Shown here one piece after another: positions 32,786-44,597 of a DNA stretch of 55,428 nucleotides (the first letter of the stretch is position 1; every line of letters begins with the position of its first letter). This DNA is from Gelatoporia subvermispora B (lineage: Eukaryota > Basidiomycota > Agaricomycetes > Polyporales > Gelatoporiaceae). Location: the NCBI GenBank assembly GCA_000320605.2, contig KB445793.1, positions 1,206,763 through 1,262,190 of the forward strand. The letters run 5' to 3'. A program made the position numbers and the translations under genes. Under the pieces are notes generated by a model, which worked only from the letters and a program-made list of their open reading frames with translations, did no database searches and was not told the origin of the DNA.

Positions 32786-35490
32786 ATGCCTGCACATATC
32801 CGTACCTGGTCCTCTAGCGAGGCTTGCCGTGTCGAGGGTTGTGAAGATGATGGATGTGTCTCCTCGCAGATATGGTTCAGAACTGAGCCCCTGGATAACA
32901 CATTCATCTATCGCGCGGCCCAGCTACAGTTGTATACCGACTCGCACGATCAAGGCTTCGTAGACGACAAGGACAGCGGTGCTTGGAGTTGGTTCGAACT
33001 GGTCATCCTACCCGACGAAAAGACCGACGAGCCTGTTATCTGCGACGGCAAAGAACTGGTCTGGCGCAGTCATTCAAACCGACTCGGTTCCAAGGACAAC
33101 TCCAGACACTTCGGTATAGTCTTTGACCGTCGCCAGGAGATTCTCGACGCTCTCGAGGTATGCATCGTTTCGGCACAATTGTCCGTATGCATACTGATAC
33201 TTCATATAGCCGGGAAACGTTATCGGAGTACGGGTCTGTGCCCAGTTTGCAGGCTGGTACAACCAAGCTGTGCATGGAACCCTCAAGGCAACCGTTCTTG
33301 ACACAGGTACTTGAAAACCTGTTTCTCTTCACATATGTTCGCCAACTGTCAGCAGATCTCTTCTCGCCCATGAACTGGACTCTCAGTTCTGGGCGTCCTG
33401 CAGAAGACATCCCGGAAGCTATCCTCAGCGGTGTTTACACCGTTACCGCGGCGACTAGATGTGATGTCACAGTCGAAGTTTCCGAGGATGATCTTTTGAG
33501 CACAAGCCGGGTATTCTCCCGAGTCTGGTTCTCGTCTCCGGTACGTCTCACTGTCACAGGCGATTCACTACGCATACTAATAGCGGAAACCGACAATAGA
33601 TTCTAGAGAAAGACGTGATCCCCCGCATTGAGGACGTGCAACTAACCACACGCGGCCATGATCAGGGTTTCGTCGACGATCCTAACGCAGGCAGCTGGAG
33701 CTGGTTTGACGTGGCCGTCTTTGACTCGCCTAAGGCGACGGAGCCTCGCGTGAAGGACGGACGTGCTCTCGTCTGGCGCAGCCACAACAATGAAATCGGC
33801 CATAAGTACTCTACCGACAGACAGGGTGTCGTATTTGATCGGAATCACGAGATGCTCAGCCTGTTGGAGGTGGGTCATCAACGGTGAGACGGATTATGAA
33901 CTAATGTTGTACCTGCAGGACGGAAACGTAATTGCTGTATGCGTATGCGCTCGCTTTGCAGGATGGAGTAATCATGCAGAGAGCGGACATCTTGTGGTTC
34001 GCATCGCCAATATGCGTACGTGAACGAAGTTCCTGGACCCAAGACTTTGGACCTTAAACAATAGGATTATCTACAGCACTGCAGCGTCGACCAGAAACTT
34101 TGGGGATCGACTATGTCAAACTTCAGCAAGAGCAAATAGCATCTCAGGAGAGACTGGGTGCCTACTTGGACTACATTACTCCGCAAAATCAACCGCCGGC
34201 GTACTCCGACGTTGTAGAGTCTACCGCACGTCCTTGGCGTGCTGACGATGATCTGGGCCAAGGAAAGCCTCCACTTCGCCTCTTGTCGCTCGGTGCGTCT
34301 CGGCTTATTGCGCCTCATTGGAGTGATATTGATATGCAGTGCACAACAGATGGAGGAGGAGTGCGAGGCATCTCCAGTCTTTACATTCTACAACAAGTCA
34401 TGGAGGACATCGCGGGAGACAAGAATGCCAAGCCATGCGAGTATTTTGATATGATTGCTGGCACGAGTACCGGAGGGTGCGTGCTTCTTTCTGCCTGGGT
34501 GGTATGCGACGCTGATGTGGCCGAAGACTTATTGCTCTTATGCTCGGACGACTTCGGATGAGCGTACCTGACTGTATCAGAGCATACAATGACCTGGCCA
34601 AGCAGATCTTCGGCGATAAATCGTATATGCGGCTAGGCTGGAAGGGCGCTTTCTACGACGAGAACGTTTTCACCAAAGCACTCCAGGACTTCATCGCGTC
34701 GGACAAGTATGGCAAACCGAGCTATGACAAGGACTCGCCCATGTACGATCCTGATCCCAACGCTTGTAAAGTGTATGTATTTCATCACGTGGATGCTTTT
34801 CGTCTGATTCAATCTCGTTGTGTAGGTTCGTCTTAGCTTGCAGAGCGAAAGGCGTCAACAACGAGTCCGTTCTCCACCTCCGGACGTATAAGAATCCGAA
34901 CACGGACAACCCTGGCGCTCAGACCAAGATCTGGGAAGCTGCGCGTGCAACCTCCGCCGCGCCGGCCTACTTCCTCCAGCAACAAATCGGCGAAGACAGC
35001 ACAGTTGATGGAGGCATCGCTGCCAACAATCCGATTCTCTTGTAAATTGTGCTTTATGATTGAGTTTTACAACACCACGCCTAACGCATCGATGTCACAC
35101 AGGTTGATCAACGAAGCCGACAGCTTCTTCGGTCCTGCACGTTTGAAGCAGTGCGTCGTGTCTCTTGGGACCGGAATGAAACCCAACATCTCCTTCGGGA
35201 ATGGCAAAGTCGTCGCGTTGAGGGATTATGAAATGTGGCTGGCGCTTGCCACGAGTGGAGAATGGGAGCATCTACTTGCCAAAGATGACTCACGCGTCAA
35301 GGCATGTTACTACAGGTTCAACGCAGGCAAGAAGACTTCCAAAGGAGATGACTGGGAGAAACCGATCGACCTTGACAAGTGGAATGAGATGCCAAAGATG
35401 ATCAGCTGGACCGTTGAGTATTTGGAGAAGGAAAAACAGCGCGTGAAGGAATGTGCATCGAGACTGCCATTGAGATTGAAGGCACAGTAG
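32786..35490 (+). CDS. Patatin-like phospholipase with two N-terminal modules
   Basis: Ten exons (32786-33157, 33210-33306, 33353-33540, 33600-33869, 33919-34015, 34065-34292, 34350-34476, 34527-34772, 34826-35041, 35103-35490) give 743 codons (742 aa). The C-terminal half is a patatin domain: oxyanion loop DGGGVRG near residue 418, nucleophile elbow GTSTG near 457, and the catalytic Asp in VDGG near 600; it should cleave acyl groups from membrane lipids by a Ser-Asp dyad. The N-terminal half has two copies of one module (about residues 45-156 and 225-340): SHDQGFVDD, WSWFEL, LVWRSHSN, GIVFDRRQEIL, then GNVIGVRVCAQFAGWYN in copy 1, and the matching GHDQGFVDD, LVWRSHNN, GVVFDRNHEML, GNVIAVCVCARFAGWSN in copy 2. 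The modules may bind a ligand or partner; this is inference. The 3' end is partly duplicated downstream. Confidence 0.85.
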
Positions 35491-35974
35491 GTCAGGCCTA
35501 TCTCTGTGTCCCTCGCCTTGAGGACATACGATCTTAGTTACCAACTCATCCTGTGCTCACATCATCCCGATAACTTCTCACACATGTCTTTCCGACGCTC
35601 TATGTACTCTCGATTTTTTGGTTCTCTTAGCTATCAATGATTCACAGTCTTGACGCTGAGTTCAAGTGAACGAGGACGTTGGCGAGATAGTGGACCGTTG
35701 AGTATTTGGAGAAGGAAAAACAGCGCGTGAAGGAATGTGCATCGAGACTGCCATTGAGATTGAAGGCACAGTAGGTCAGGCCTATCTCTGTGTCCCTCGC
35801 CTTGAGGACATACGATCTTAGTTACCAACTCATCCTGTGCTCACATCATCCCGATAACTTCTCACACATGTCTTTCCGACGCTCTATGTACTCTCGATTT
35901 TTTGGTTCTCTTAGCTATCAATGATTCACAGTCTTGACGCTGAGTTCAAGTGAACGAGGACGTTGGCGAGATAG
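35407..35974. repeat. Two 284-bp tandem copies of the patatin 3' end
   Basis: The stretch 35407-35690 covers the last 28 codons, the stop and 200 bp of 3' flank of the patatin gene. It is repeated directly at 35691-35974, nearly or fully identical. The first copy belongs to the gene; the second has only the last coding stretch, so it is a dead tail. The unit ends GGCGAGATAG in both copies. Confidence 0.9.
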
Positions 35975-36014
35975 AAAGTCCGGGTGTCCGAGGCTGAGTC
36001 CGGCCCGGGCTTAG

Positions 36015-36321
36015 NNNNNNNNNNNNNNNNNNNNNNNNNNNNNNNNNNNNNNNNNNNNNNNNNNNNNNNNNNNNNNNNNNNNNNNNNNNNNNNNNNNNNN
36101 NNNNNNNNNNNNNNNNNNNNNNNNNNNNNNNNNNNNNNNNNNNNNNNNNNNNNNNNNNNNNNNNNNNNNNNNNNNNNNNNNNNNNNNNNNNNNNNNNNNN
36201 NNNNNNNNNNNNNNNNNNNNNNNNNNNNNNNNNNNNNNNNNNNNNNNNNNNNNNNNNNNNNNNNNNNNNNNNNNNNNNNNNNNNNNNNNNNNNNNNNNNN
36301 NNNNNNNNNNNNNNNNNNNNN
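36015..36321. other. Scaffold gap of 307 N with identical sequence on both sides
   Basis: Positions 36015-36321 are N. The 343 bp before the gap (35672-36014) and the 343 bp after it (36322-36664) are the same by eye, including the 40 bp that follow the tandem unit and end CCCGGGCTTAG. Two contigs that overlap here were probably joined by a gap instead of being merged. Confidence 0.9.
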
Positions 36322-36664
36322 GAGGACGTTGGCGAGATAGTGGACCGTTGAGTATTTGGAGAAGGAAAAACAGCGCGTGAAGGAATGTGCATCGAGACTG
36401 CCATTGAGATTGAAGGCACAGTAGGTCAGGCCTATCTCTGTGTCCCTCGCCTTGAGGACATACGATCTTAGTTACCAACTCATCCTGTGCTCACATCATC
36501 CCGATAACTTCTCACACATGTCTTTCCGACGCTCTATGTACTCTCGATTTTTTGGTTCTCTTAGCTATCAATGATTCACAGTCTTGACGCTGAGTTCAAG
36601 TGAACGAGGACGTTGGCGAGATAGAAAGTCCGGGTGTCCGAGGCTGAGTCCGGCCCGGGCTTAG

Positions 36665-39563
36665 CCTCAAAGCTTTGAAAAGCTGTAAGATGCATGAATC
36701 ATTGCTCTGATACACCTATAAAAACTGTTCTGACGATATAACAGGACGCATATAACCATGGTTCAGTTATCATTGACCCTGTTCTGAGGTTGAATGGCCA
36801 AAACCGAAGTCACAAGAACTGGCACGTATGCCGTCGTACGTGACCGAAGACACCATATTAGGAGTCCGGATTGCCCCATCTGGATGCTGACATAATCTCA
36901 TGTACCTCGGCGGCCCGGACTCAAGACTCTTGGAGTTTCCAGTCCTCAGGCTGCAACTTTCTGAGTAACTCAGGTGTCAGTAACACCATTGGTGTTTTCT
37001 TGAAGCCTGTCGCAAAGGGCTCGACATCAAGTCTTAGAGTACACCACTTCCCGGACAACCTAACTTCACTGGGTGTTACATTGTGGTCGACCATCAGGGA
37101 CTCTGTTCGCTCTTTCCAGAGGCGTCCGAGGTTCTCCGAGCCATTTGTTGGCTCGAAACACTCGCAAATCTAACTACTTCGTCCGGCGACCCTCAGGCCT
37201 CGTATCTCATTCAGGGACGTGAACATATGGTCGTCAAGTGGCCGTAGCAAGCCCATGGATCTCCACTGCACGTTCCAGGCCGACAAACTGAAGGGTCTTG
37301 CGGCCTTGTATTCTAGAAATTATCCGGGAAAGATGCATCGATAATTGCTACTCGTGAATCTGTCGCACCTTTTCAGCCCTTTCTCCTACTTGAAGCAAAA
37401 TCAATGAATCCGTCATTGATACAACGACGCACTTGGCCAAGGCTTATTGACGACTGGCCCGAACGGACAGATCAGCTACACATGTGCATGCGCTACGTTG
37501 ACGTCACCATCCCGGCCGTACGGCTGGGTATGCATCTGAACCAAGGTGACGCTCACATACGTCGTTGTCTCTTCAGCTCAGCGAACTCATACTCAATGGG
37601 CGGCTTCTCGAAAGTGAAAGAAGCAATAGCAAGCACCGCCGCCCGGCTCATCCGTCCACTCATTCGCCATTCGTCATTCTCCATTCCTATCCCTTCATCA
37701 AGCATAGCGGTCATCCACGCTCCGGGACTTGCATAACCGGAGGTGACCACACTACTCGACGACGATGCTCGCACCTGCCAAGCTCTGTGTGCACAGGAAG
37801 TCTACGCTCCCTCGGGACATTCTTGACCAATACGGTGAGGTATGGAACATCACCTTAGGGTCATCAATCGCTGGACCCTGTGGCGCCTGTCCGAACAGTC
37901 GCGGAACACCAGAGAACATGGCACCTTGCAACTGCATTTGGAGGACTCTGGTTGGGCACGACCTGTCGGTGCTCAGGCCCGGAGCCCGACCTAAGCTAAA
38001 CACTCCACACTTGTTCTCTGGCAGCCCCACGTTTCACTACAACTGGCAGCGCAAGGAGACTCGTATTCGTAGAGATTGCACGGGCGGACATTCTTGGCTC
38101 CGCCCTGCAAACCTTGCACACCTGCCCAGAGAGGATTGAGCGGTCCTTGGCGGCGCGCGCCAGCCTGAGCCGACGACGCCCCAGGCCTTCGTCATTCAGT
38201 TCAACCGAACACAGGCACTCGCCAGATTACCATGAGACAGGATCTGCACCGCATCATCATTTTAGCAAACGCGCAAATGCACAGACGCACAGATGCAATC
38301 CTGCGATGCCGAGGGCCCCACCAGCATTTCGCGCACTTGCGTCATTGTCCCCCGCTCAGTTTCAGGGTCGGCGACGCTATCTGCGACCAGAAGAGCCTTA
38401 AACCGGCCCGCGATGGGGCGGGTCGTCGAAGCTGCGCTTCACTGCGCCGGACATTTGCAAGAGAAATCAGAAGCACGAAGGAGGGTACCCGGAGCCTGTT
38501 GTTTGGTCAACCTTACGTACATCGAGAGAAGCAAGAGACACGGCAGCGCGCGAACTGCTCTGTCCGAAGCCGCGCTATTCAGAGAACTCCTCGACACCAT
38601 GTTCTTGTCGCGATTTGGGGGTCTTCGGGGCCTTCAGGCTGCCCGGGAGGCTTCTTCGCCTCCCGAGGGCGACTTCTTCCACAAACTCTATTCTAAGGAC
38701 ACGACTGCGTATGCAACACAAGATAACATCTGCATCAGAAGAACAGGACTGCTAATCGTGAAGCCACTGGCCTACCCTAACACCAATACCTACGGCCAGC
38801 AATCGGGTAGAACAAAAGGAAGGACAGAATTGTACTAGGAACAGACGGGTGGATGGAATGATGGTATATGGAAACGTAAATGCGTCGAGCGGGCGTGTGG
38901 CGCGCCCAGGATTGTGGAGACTGTGGTCGTCGAAGTCTGACGTTTGATGCAGATGAATTGATAGAAAGACGGGGGCATGGATGGGATGGCGTGATGGATA
39001 CAACACATGTCACGGATATCGGGACGGTGGACGGATACGGATAGGATACAGTCGTACTCAGGTATGATCGAGGTCGGGCAGCGGATAGTGGTGATGGGAC
39101 AGTGAACGAGGGAATGTCGGGTGATTGAGTGCGCGTTTGTCGATGACAGACAGACAGCGTAGACATTGTGCGGCAGCGGGGCGTGAGCAGTCTTGCTCTA
39201 TACGACAGATGGGGCCAACCTTCGTTAGTAGCTGGGTCGAGGCAGGGGACGGAAGATAGGGGGAGGTACATTGATTGACATACACCCGTCCGGCCAGATG
39301 CCTCGGTCTATCTAGCGCAGCCGCAGAAGCAGTCGTTTTTGTCCTCGCCGGCGGGACCTGGGCGCGGGCGATGACTCGATGGCGGACCCCTGTGGCGGCG
39401 AGGGGAAACAAGAGCAGATTCGGAGTGAGGGCGAACAGATCCAAGCGATGTATGTCTAGGTATTCCAAGCGATGCAATCCGAATCAGAGAGTCAAGAACG
39501 GAGAGAGTCTTCCAGGAACAGATGAGGGACTGAACAAGGGGGGCCGGCATATAGCGTCTCAGG
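36665..39563. other. Region without a recognisable gene
   Basis: Frames of 60-180 codons occur on both strands, but none looks like a family member and none shows the intron-exon pattern of the neighbours. The stretch 37760-37870 has a frame with LPRDILDQYGEVWNITLG that faintly recalls a cytochrome P450 N-terminal helix; stops surround it, so at best it is a remnant. The right part (38800-39300) is low in complexity. Confidence 0.35.
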
Positions 39564-41265
39564 TCACGTCGGTTTGTAGTAGATCGTCGTAATGTACTGC
39601 AAGCAACTATTTGAGCGTCGCAGATAGTGCAGAGACGCACATACTCACCTTCTTCTTGTACCGTGTCGTGTTCGCGACGGCTAAGACGCCATTCCGGATG
39701 GCGCTCGTACTGAGATGGTGAAGGACGACGTGCGAGGGCACCGGCAGCACGCTCGCATCGTCGGCCAGCCCAGGTCCATCCAGCTTCGCAACGGGCATGC
39801 GCGAGGGCTCCTGCGGTGTTGACGGCATCGGGGTTGTGGGCGGTGACGACAGCACGTTCGCAGTCACATCCGTTCCCGACGCGGTCGCAATGGGGAGCGT
39901 GAGCTGCGGCGAGGCGAGGTGGTCGCCGGCCTCGTTGGTGACGTTCGCGGTGTTGCTCGATGTCATGCCCAGGCTTGCGCGCGCACGGCTCTCCCTGTCC
40001 CTCTTTGATCTGTCCTTGCCAGACCTCCGCGATCGTTCGCGCTCCGCGGCGCCGACGCCGGCCATGCTCGCAGAACCCGTGACCGCACTTGGGCGAACGT
40101 TGAGGATGAGCTTGTCCAGGTGGCGCGGGAGGACCGGTGCAGGAGGGATGTTGGGCGCGGGAACGCCTGAAGAGGATGTCGATTGCGTATCCGCATTGGC
40201 GAGGAAGACCTCTTCCTCGGCGGCGGCTGCGACGAGTTCCTGCGGGATGACTTGCGTCCAGCCTCCTCCCTGCGCATCGCCTTCGCCCTGTGCTCCTTCG
40301 CTCCAGAAACTCCCGAACGCTTGTGTCTGTGCAGTCTGCGGGCTGGGTGTGGACAGCGGCGACACAGAGGTGGACGCAATAGGGGCACCTGAGGTGGAGT
40401 GCGGAAAGGGGACGGCAACATAGTTCGCGAGCGAGCCGTCCCGGTCGTCGACTGCTGTGGGGTAATCGTCCGCGGTTTTCCATTGGTCGTCGACGATAAA
40501 CTTGAGATGGTGCGTGCCGGGCATGAGCGAGACATATGTTGACCATGTGTTTGTCTGTGGGCTGGAGAACAATAAGCGACGTGAGCATATAGGGGATGTT
40601 GGCTAGACGCACTCGAAATCCATCGGTTGGCGACCCTGCCAACTGTTATCGCCCGCTCGCGCGAGGACAACGTTGGTGCCTCCTCCGCGCCATAGAATCT
40701 TGACAGAGACGGGTTCGAGGCGGCCGATGTCCTCCTCGGCCTTGACTAGTGCGAGTGGCAGGGTGCTGTTGACAACCTCGGGCACAAACTCTTGCTGCAC
40801 AGGAGGCTCCTCTGGGACCTCTGGCGGTGGGGAACCATGGCCCCTAGAATAGAAGGAGCGCGTGGAGGGGTACACGCTACTGAGGCCGGACCTATCGCGA
40901 TAGCGACCGCGACGAGGTTGTGCTGGGAGATCAGTGGCGGAGAAGCCGACATGGGCGGCGGAGGGGAGGTTGTTCTGAGGGCGAAAGACTTGCTGAGGAG
41001 GATTGGGAGAGGTGGGGATGGGGATGGGCGAGGAGGCCCGTGGACGGCGGTAAGCCGAGTGGGGTGAGCCCGACTGGGGGGACAGGTTGGCGGGGGTCAG
41101 GGTGAGGGACGCCAGGTCGGGCAGCTCGAGTGATTTCTTCTTCTGTCGGAGGGAGCGATGGACGCGATGTGCGGAGGAATCGCGTTGGGCTGGGGCGGGG
41201 CTGCCTCTGCGAGAGGGGGAGTCGTGGCGGGGAGAGTGTGTCGGGTTCGATGCACTGTTGCCCAT
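39564..41265 (-). CDS. AMPK/SNF1 kinase complex beta subunit
   Basis: Exons 41265-40613, 40561-39649 and 39596-39564 sum to 533 codons (532 aa). The beta subunit scaffolds the Snf1 kinase and gamma subunit and directs them to substrates when glucose is low. The start MGNSASNP is a myristoylation signal; ATGs further upstream were rejected for this reason. A Ser/Pro/Arg-rich region fills residues 9-190. The CBM48 glycogen-binding domain follows: VKILWRGGGTNVVLAR, NSWQGRQPM, LMPGTHHLKFIVDDQW, and DGSLANYV. The C-terminal ASC domain holds WTQVIPQELV, PPAPVLPRHLDKLILN, HVVLHHLSTSAIRNGVLAV and the invariant NTTRYKKK..TTIYYKPT. A Ser/Arg/Lys-rich insert splits the ASC domain, as in many fungi. Equivalent to yeast Gal83/Sip1/Sip2. 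Confidence 0.93.
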
Positions 41266-44200
41266 GCTAGAAGAGAGCAGCGGCGCAAAGGAGGACACTA
41301 GAAAGGATGCGAGCCAGATGCGCCGAATGCGAGCTTTGCCAGGCTTTGCTTTGCGACTAGTGCCTGCCGCTCGCTCGCTGCCTCCCGCTATCAATTCCCC
41401 GTCAAGGCAGATCGCCCTCCCACCGTTCTGTGTGCACCTATTTGTTCCAGTTGCCTGTTTAGTAGTCGCCCCCTTTGTGCTCGCCCCGACCCAGCTGCAT
41501 GGGCCCACGCTGAAATCGCCACCCTGTCGGACGAGCTCCCTTGCACAGCATCTCTATGAAGTCCTTCGGGTGGAGCGGGCGGAAGGATCATACCGAGCTC
41601 TTAGTGCCATGACGCATAGACCGCCGTCGTCTTCTCGGCGGCCACAGCTGCCATGTGTATTGCGCAATCCCGTAGGCTGGCTTTGTAATGTGGTGCAGAA
41701 TACCTAGACCTGAGAACGCTACGGGTTGCGAAACGCTACGGCGGACGGACTAGGACGGACTGCCTAGTACGGACCACCGTAACCAATGACGTCACAGCGT
41801 CGGGAGGCGGCAGGCGCATCAGTAAACGTCGGCTTACATCAGCCGATCGCCCTTCGCTCTTTCGGAACTTGGAGGTGCTGGGCGGACGCAGTCCGTAGAC
41901 AGTTCCCGCAACACGCCTTGCCATTGCCGCAGTCTTGTTCACCACTCCAATCTCGTCACAAGAGCAAGCAGCATTCTGTGGTTGTTCTGCCGAATTGAGC
42001 AGCAGCTTTGTCCGCTTCGAAATTATCTTCAATATTGTCCCCATCTTCTCAAATGATCGTCGAATTGTAGTTAGCGAAAATGCCTAAAATTGTTGCCGTC
42101 AATGTGTCCGTTGTTGGATTGCTCAAAGCCGTGCGATTGTTCTCCCGGCTTGGCCTCGGAAAACATACTAGTCTGTCCGTGTTCTGCCTTCCCAAAAACT
42201 CTGTTTTGCTGTTGAACACTATCCACTGCACATCATTATGCTGGGGGTTTTGGTCTTGACAGCGAAACCTAGGTTCCGTCTTTTTTGCTCGATGCTAGTT
42301 GATGTATTCCAATATGGTCCCTTTGCGCCGGTGGGCTGCTTAATGAACCCTATGGGCTTCCTGGTGTACCTTCGCGGAACATGATCCAGTGCGCCACAGT
42401 ACCTTCGGAAGTTCGATTTGGTTACATTACCTCGTGAAAATTTCCTCCACAGCCCAAATTCCAGCACGTGAGACTGCGCCCAATACTTGAAAGGGAGTAG
42501 TTGTCGCATTTTTAAACAAGTGTGCACTTGTTCTAGTCTGTCTGACATTGGTCCATTAGCATTGATGGTGATTGTTGGATGGCTCCCTTAGGATGCGCGA
42601 ACATAAAGAACCGCGCGAGTGATTGATACAGTGCCAGTGTTCAGCGCAAATGAAACCGGATGAACGTCGCGGAGTATGCGACAAGTGCGCGCTGTGATTG
42701 CGCTCGGGCGGTGTCCCGCATATAGCAACTGAGACATGGCGGGATTTGTCGCCTTTGTGTGGTCCAAGACAGTACTGGAAAAGAGGTTCGTATGCGCCAT
42801 AGTGATTTCCATTTGGCCTTCTATTTTCGAATTGGTATCGCATTGAATGTGTCGCTCGAGTTCATTTTCCGCTCGGTGGGATGTCCCAGCACGCCCATAT
42901 AGAGTACGATGGACGTTTATAAGAAGGTCATATGACTTTGGGTATTGTTTTTCGTTTTCGATTCAAAAAATGCCTCTGTCCAAAAGCACCACGAAGACGA
43001 GAGATTATCCCGTTATCGACATTCCCGGTGCCTCGTGCGGCATGTAACCTCGCATTGCTTCTGGTTTCAGTATATTTTTTCTTCAGAATAGTCGCGAAGC
43101 TTTTGAGAACGCCGCAATATCAGGATCCAAAGTTGAGGAGATGACCAGACCACAGTGGCTGGCGAATGCAGTTAGCCACGCGATAAAGACGCAACATGAC
43201 TATGCCTGGGTTGAGATCGTATACAACCATCGGACCGACGCTGATCGTGGCCCATGGTGGGATAGTAAGGGTCACGGACTCGTGTGACTCCTGTGGAGCA
43301 AAGAGAGTAGCATCTCGACGGCGATGCGGCCGGTCTAATGCATAGCATAACGAGGGCACTCACCGGCGCATCGCCGTCGTAAGAACTTATGACACGTACA
43401 TACCGCGACGACTGATTTCAAATAGAGTGACCGTTAATGTGCATATACTTTGCTCCTGGTTGATTATATGCGTCAACATGCGGCGATATATTGAGATGGG
43501 AACCATGGACGACGCATATATGCGGCCCGGAATGCCACCGTTGAGTGTGGTGTTCTACGGCGTCGTTGACAGGCTGTGCCTGAGAAAGCTGACATCATAG
43601 GAGAGACAAGGGCTCGGAAAATGAATATATGCCGAGAGTGTGAGGGTGGAGTAGTGACGCGTCGGCGGTGCGGACGGTAGGGGAGTCTGTCAGCCAACGG
43701 ACCACGGTTCTTATACTCACAATGACGCGTGAAGTGCCTGACACATACCTCAACGCGTGGTCAAAAGCGTGTGCCACACAACTCGTCTACTTCGATTCAG
43801 ATCCCCGCTTTCACGCTCAGCGGCACGAGAGGATTGCGATATGGCCCGGATGAGGCGGGCGCGAGCGGCTGACGGATGTTCACGGTTGGTCCCTATTGTG
43901 GCTCTAACCACCATCTTTGTGCATATTCACGTTTCAAGTCGAAAAAGACGCGTCTGAGAGAGAGATGGAGAAGGCTGACGCGATCGCTGGGGTGAAGGAT
44001 GGTATCGGAGGACGGGCAAGTCGGACGTAAGCGCCGCCCACAACGCGTCGAGCCACAGCGGCATCCCTCGGCATACGGAGCGCCCAAACGACTCCGCGGG
44101 CTCAGCGGTCCGCACGTGGCTCTTCACGCGTCTCTTGCTCCCAAACCTTCGAGACTGCACAGCGCTCCGTTCGTCGAGTGTTGGACAGGTTCCTTGATTT

Positions 44201-44597
44201 CTGCGAGAGATACCATGGCAGACGATCGAACCTTCTCCACTACTGATAGTCACAAGGTACTATACAATGTCAGCACCCGACTTCGTGAAGACACTTATGA
44301 CCTTCCTTTGGGCCACAAGTGGTAAATCACAATGTCGGACAACCTAAGGTTGCGTACCCGGAGGCATGGGGGCAGACAAGAGGATATATCGGGAACGATA
44401 CTGATATGCTAGCTCAAGAAGACATGGGCCCTACATATATATGTGCGAACTGCTGTCAAAGAGCTGTCAGTTACATGGTTCATCTGATTTCTTCGGAAAA
44501 CCGGCAGCTGAGGATAAACAGATGGATCAGGGTTCTTGTGCTATAAAGACTCTGAGGAATTTATGGTAAATATTGTTACCCTCTTGTCCAAAGCATA
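41266..44597. other. 3.3-kb region without a recognisable gene
   Basis: The left end carries the AMPK-beta promoter. From about 42050 to 43100 the base composition shifts toward T and the frames are short. Nothing in either strand matches a known family, and I find no long repeat or inverted-repeat ends. From about 44317 on, the sequence is the upstream part of the duplicated unit described for the oxygenase pair. Confidence 0.4.

Noticed and set aside
37765..38139. Possible cytochrome P450 remnant (ILDQYGEVWNITLG)
   Set aside because: Only one short motif; no heme-binding Cys region or further P450 segments nearby.
39308..40642. 444-codon minus-strand frame overlapping the AMPK-beta gene
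   Set aside because: It lies in a shifted frame of the GC-rich second exon and is Arg-rich, as shadows are. The AMPK-beta frame has all family motifs.
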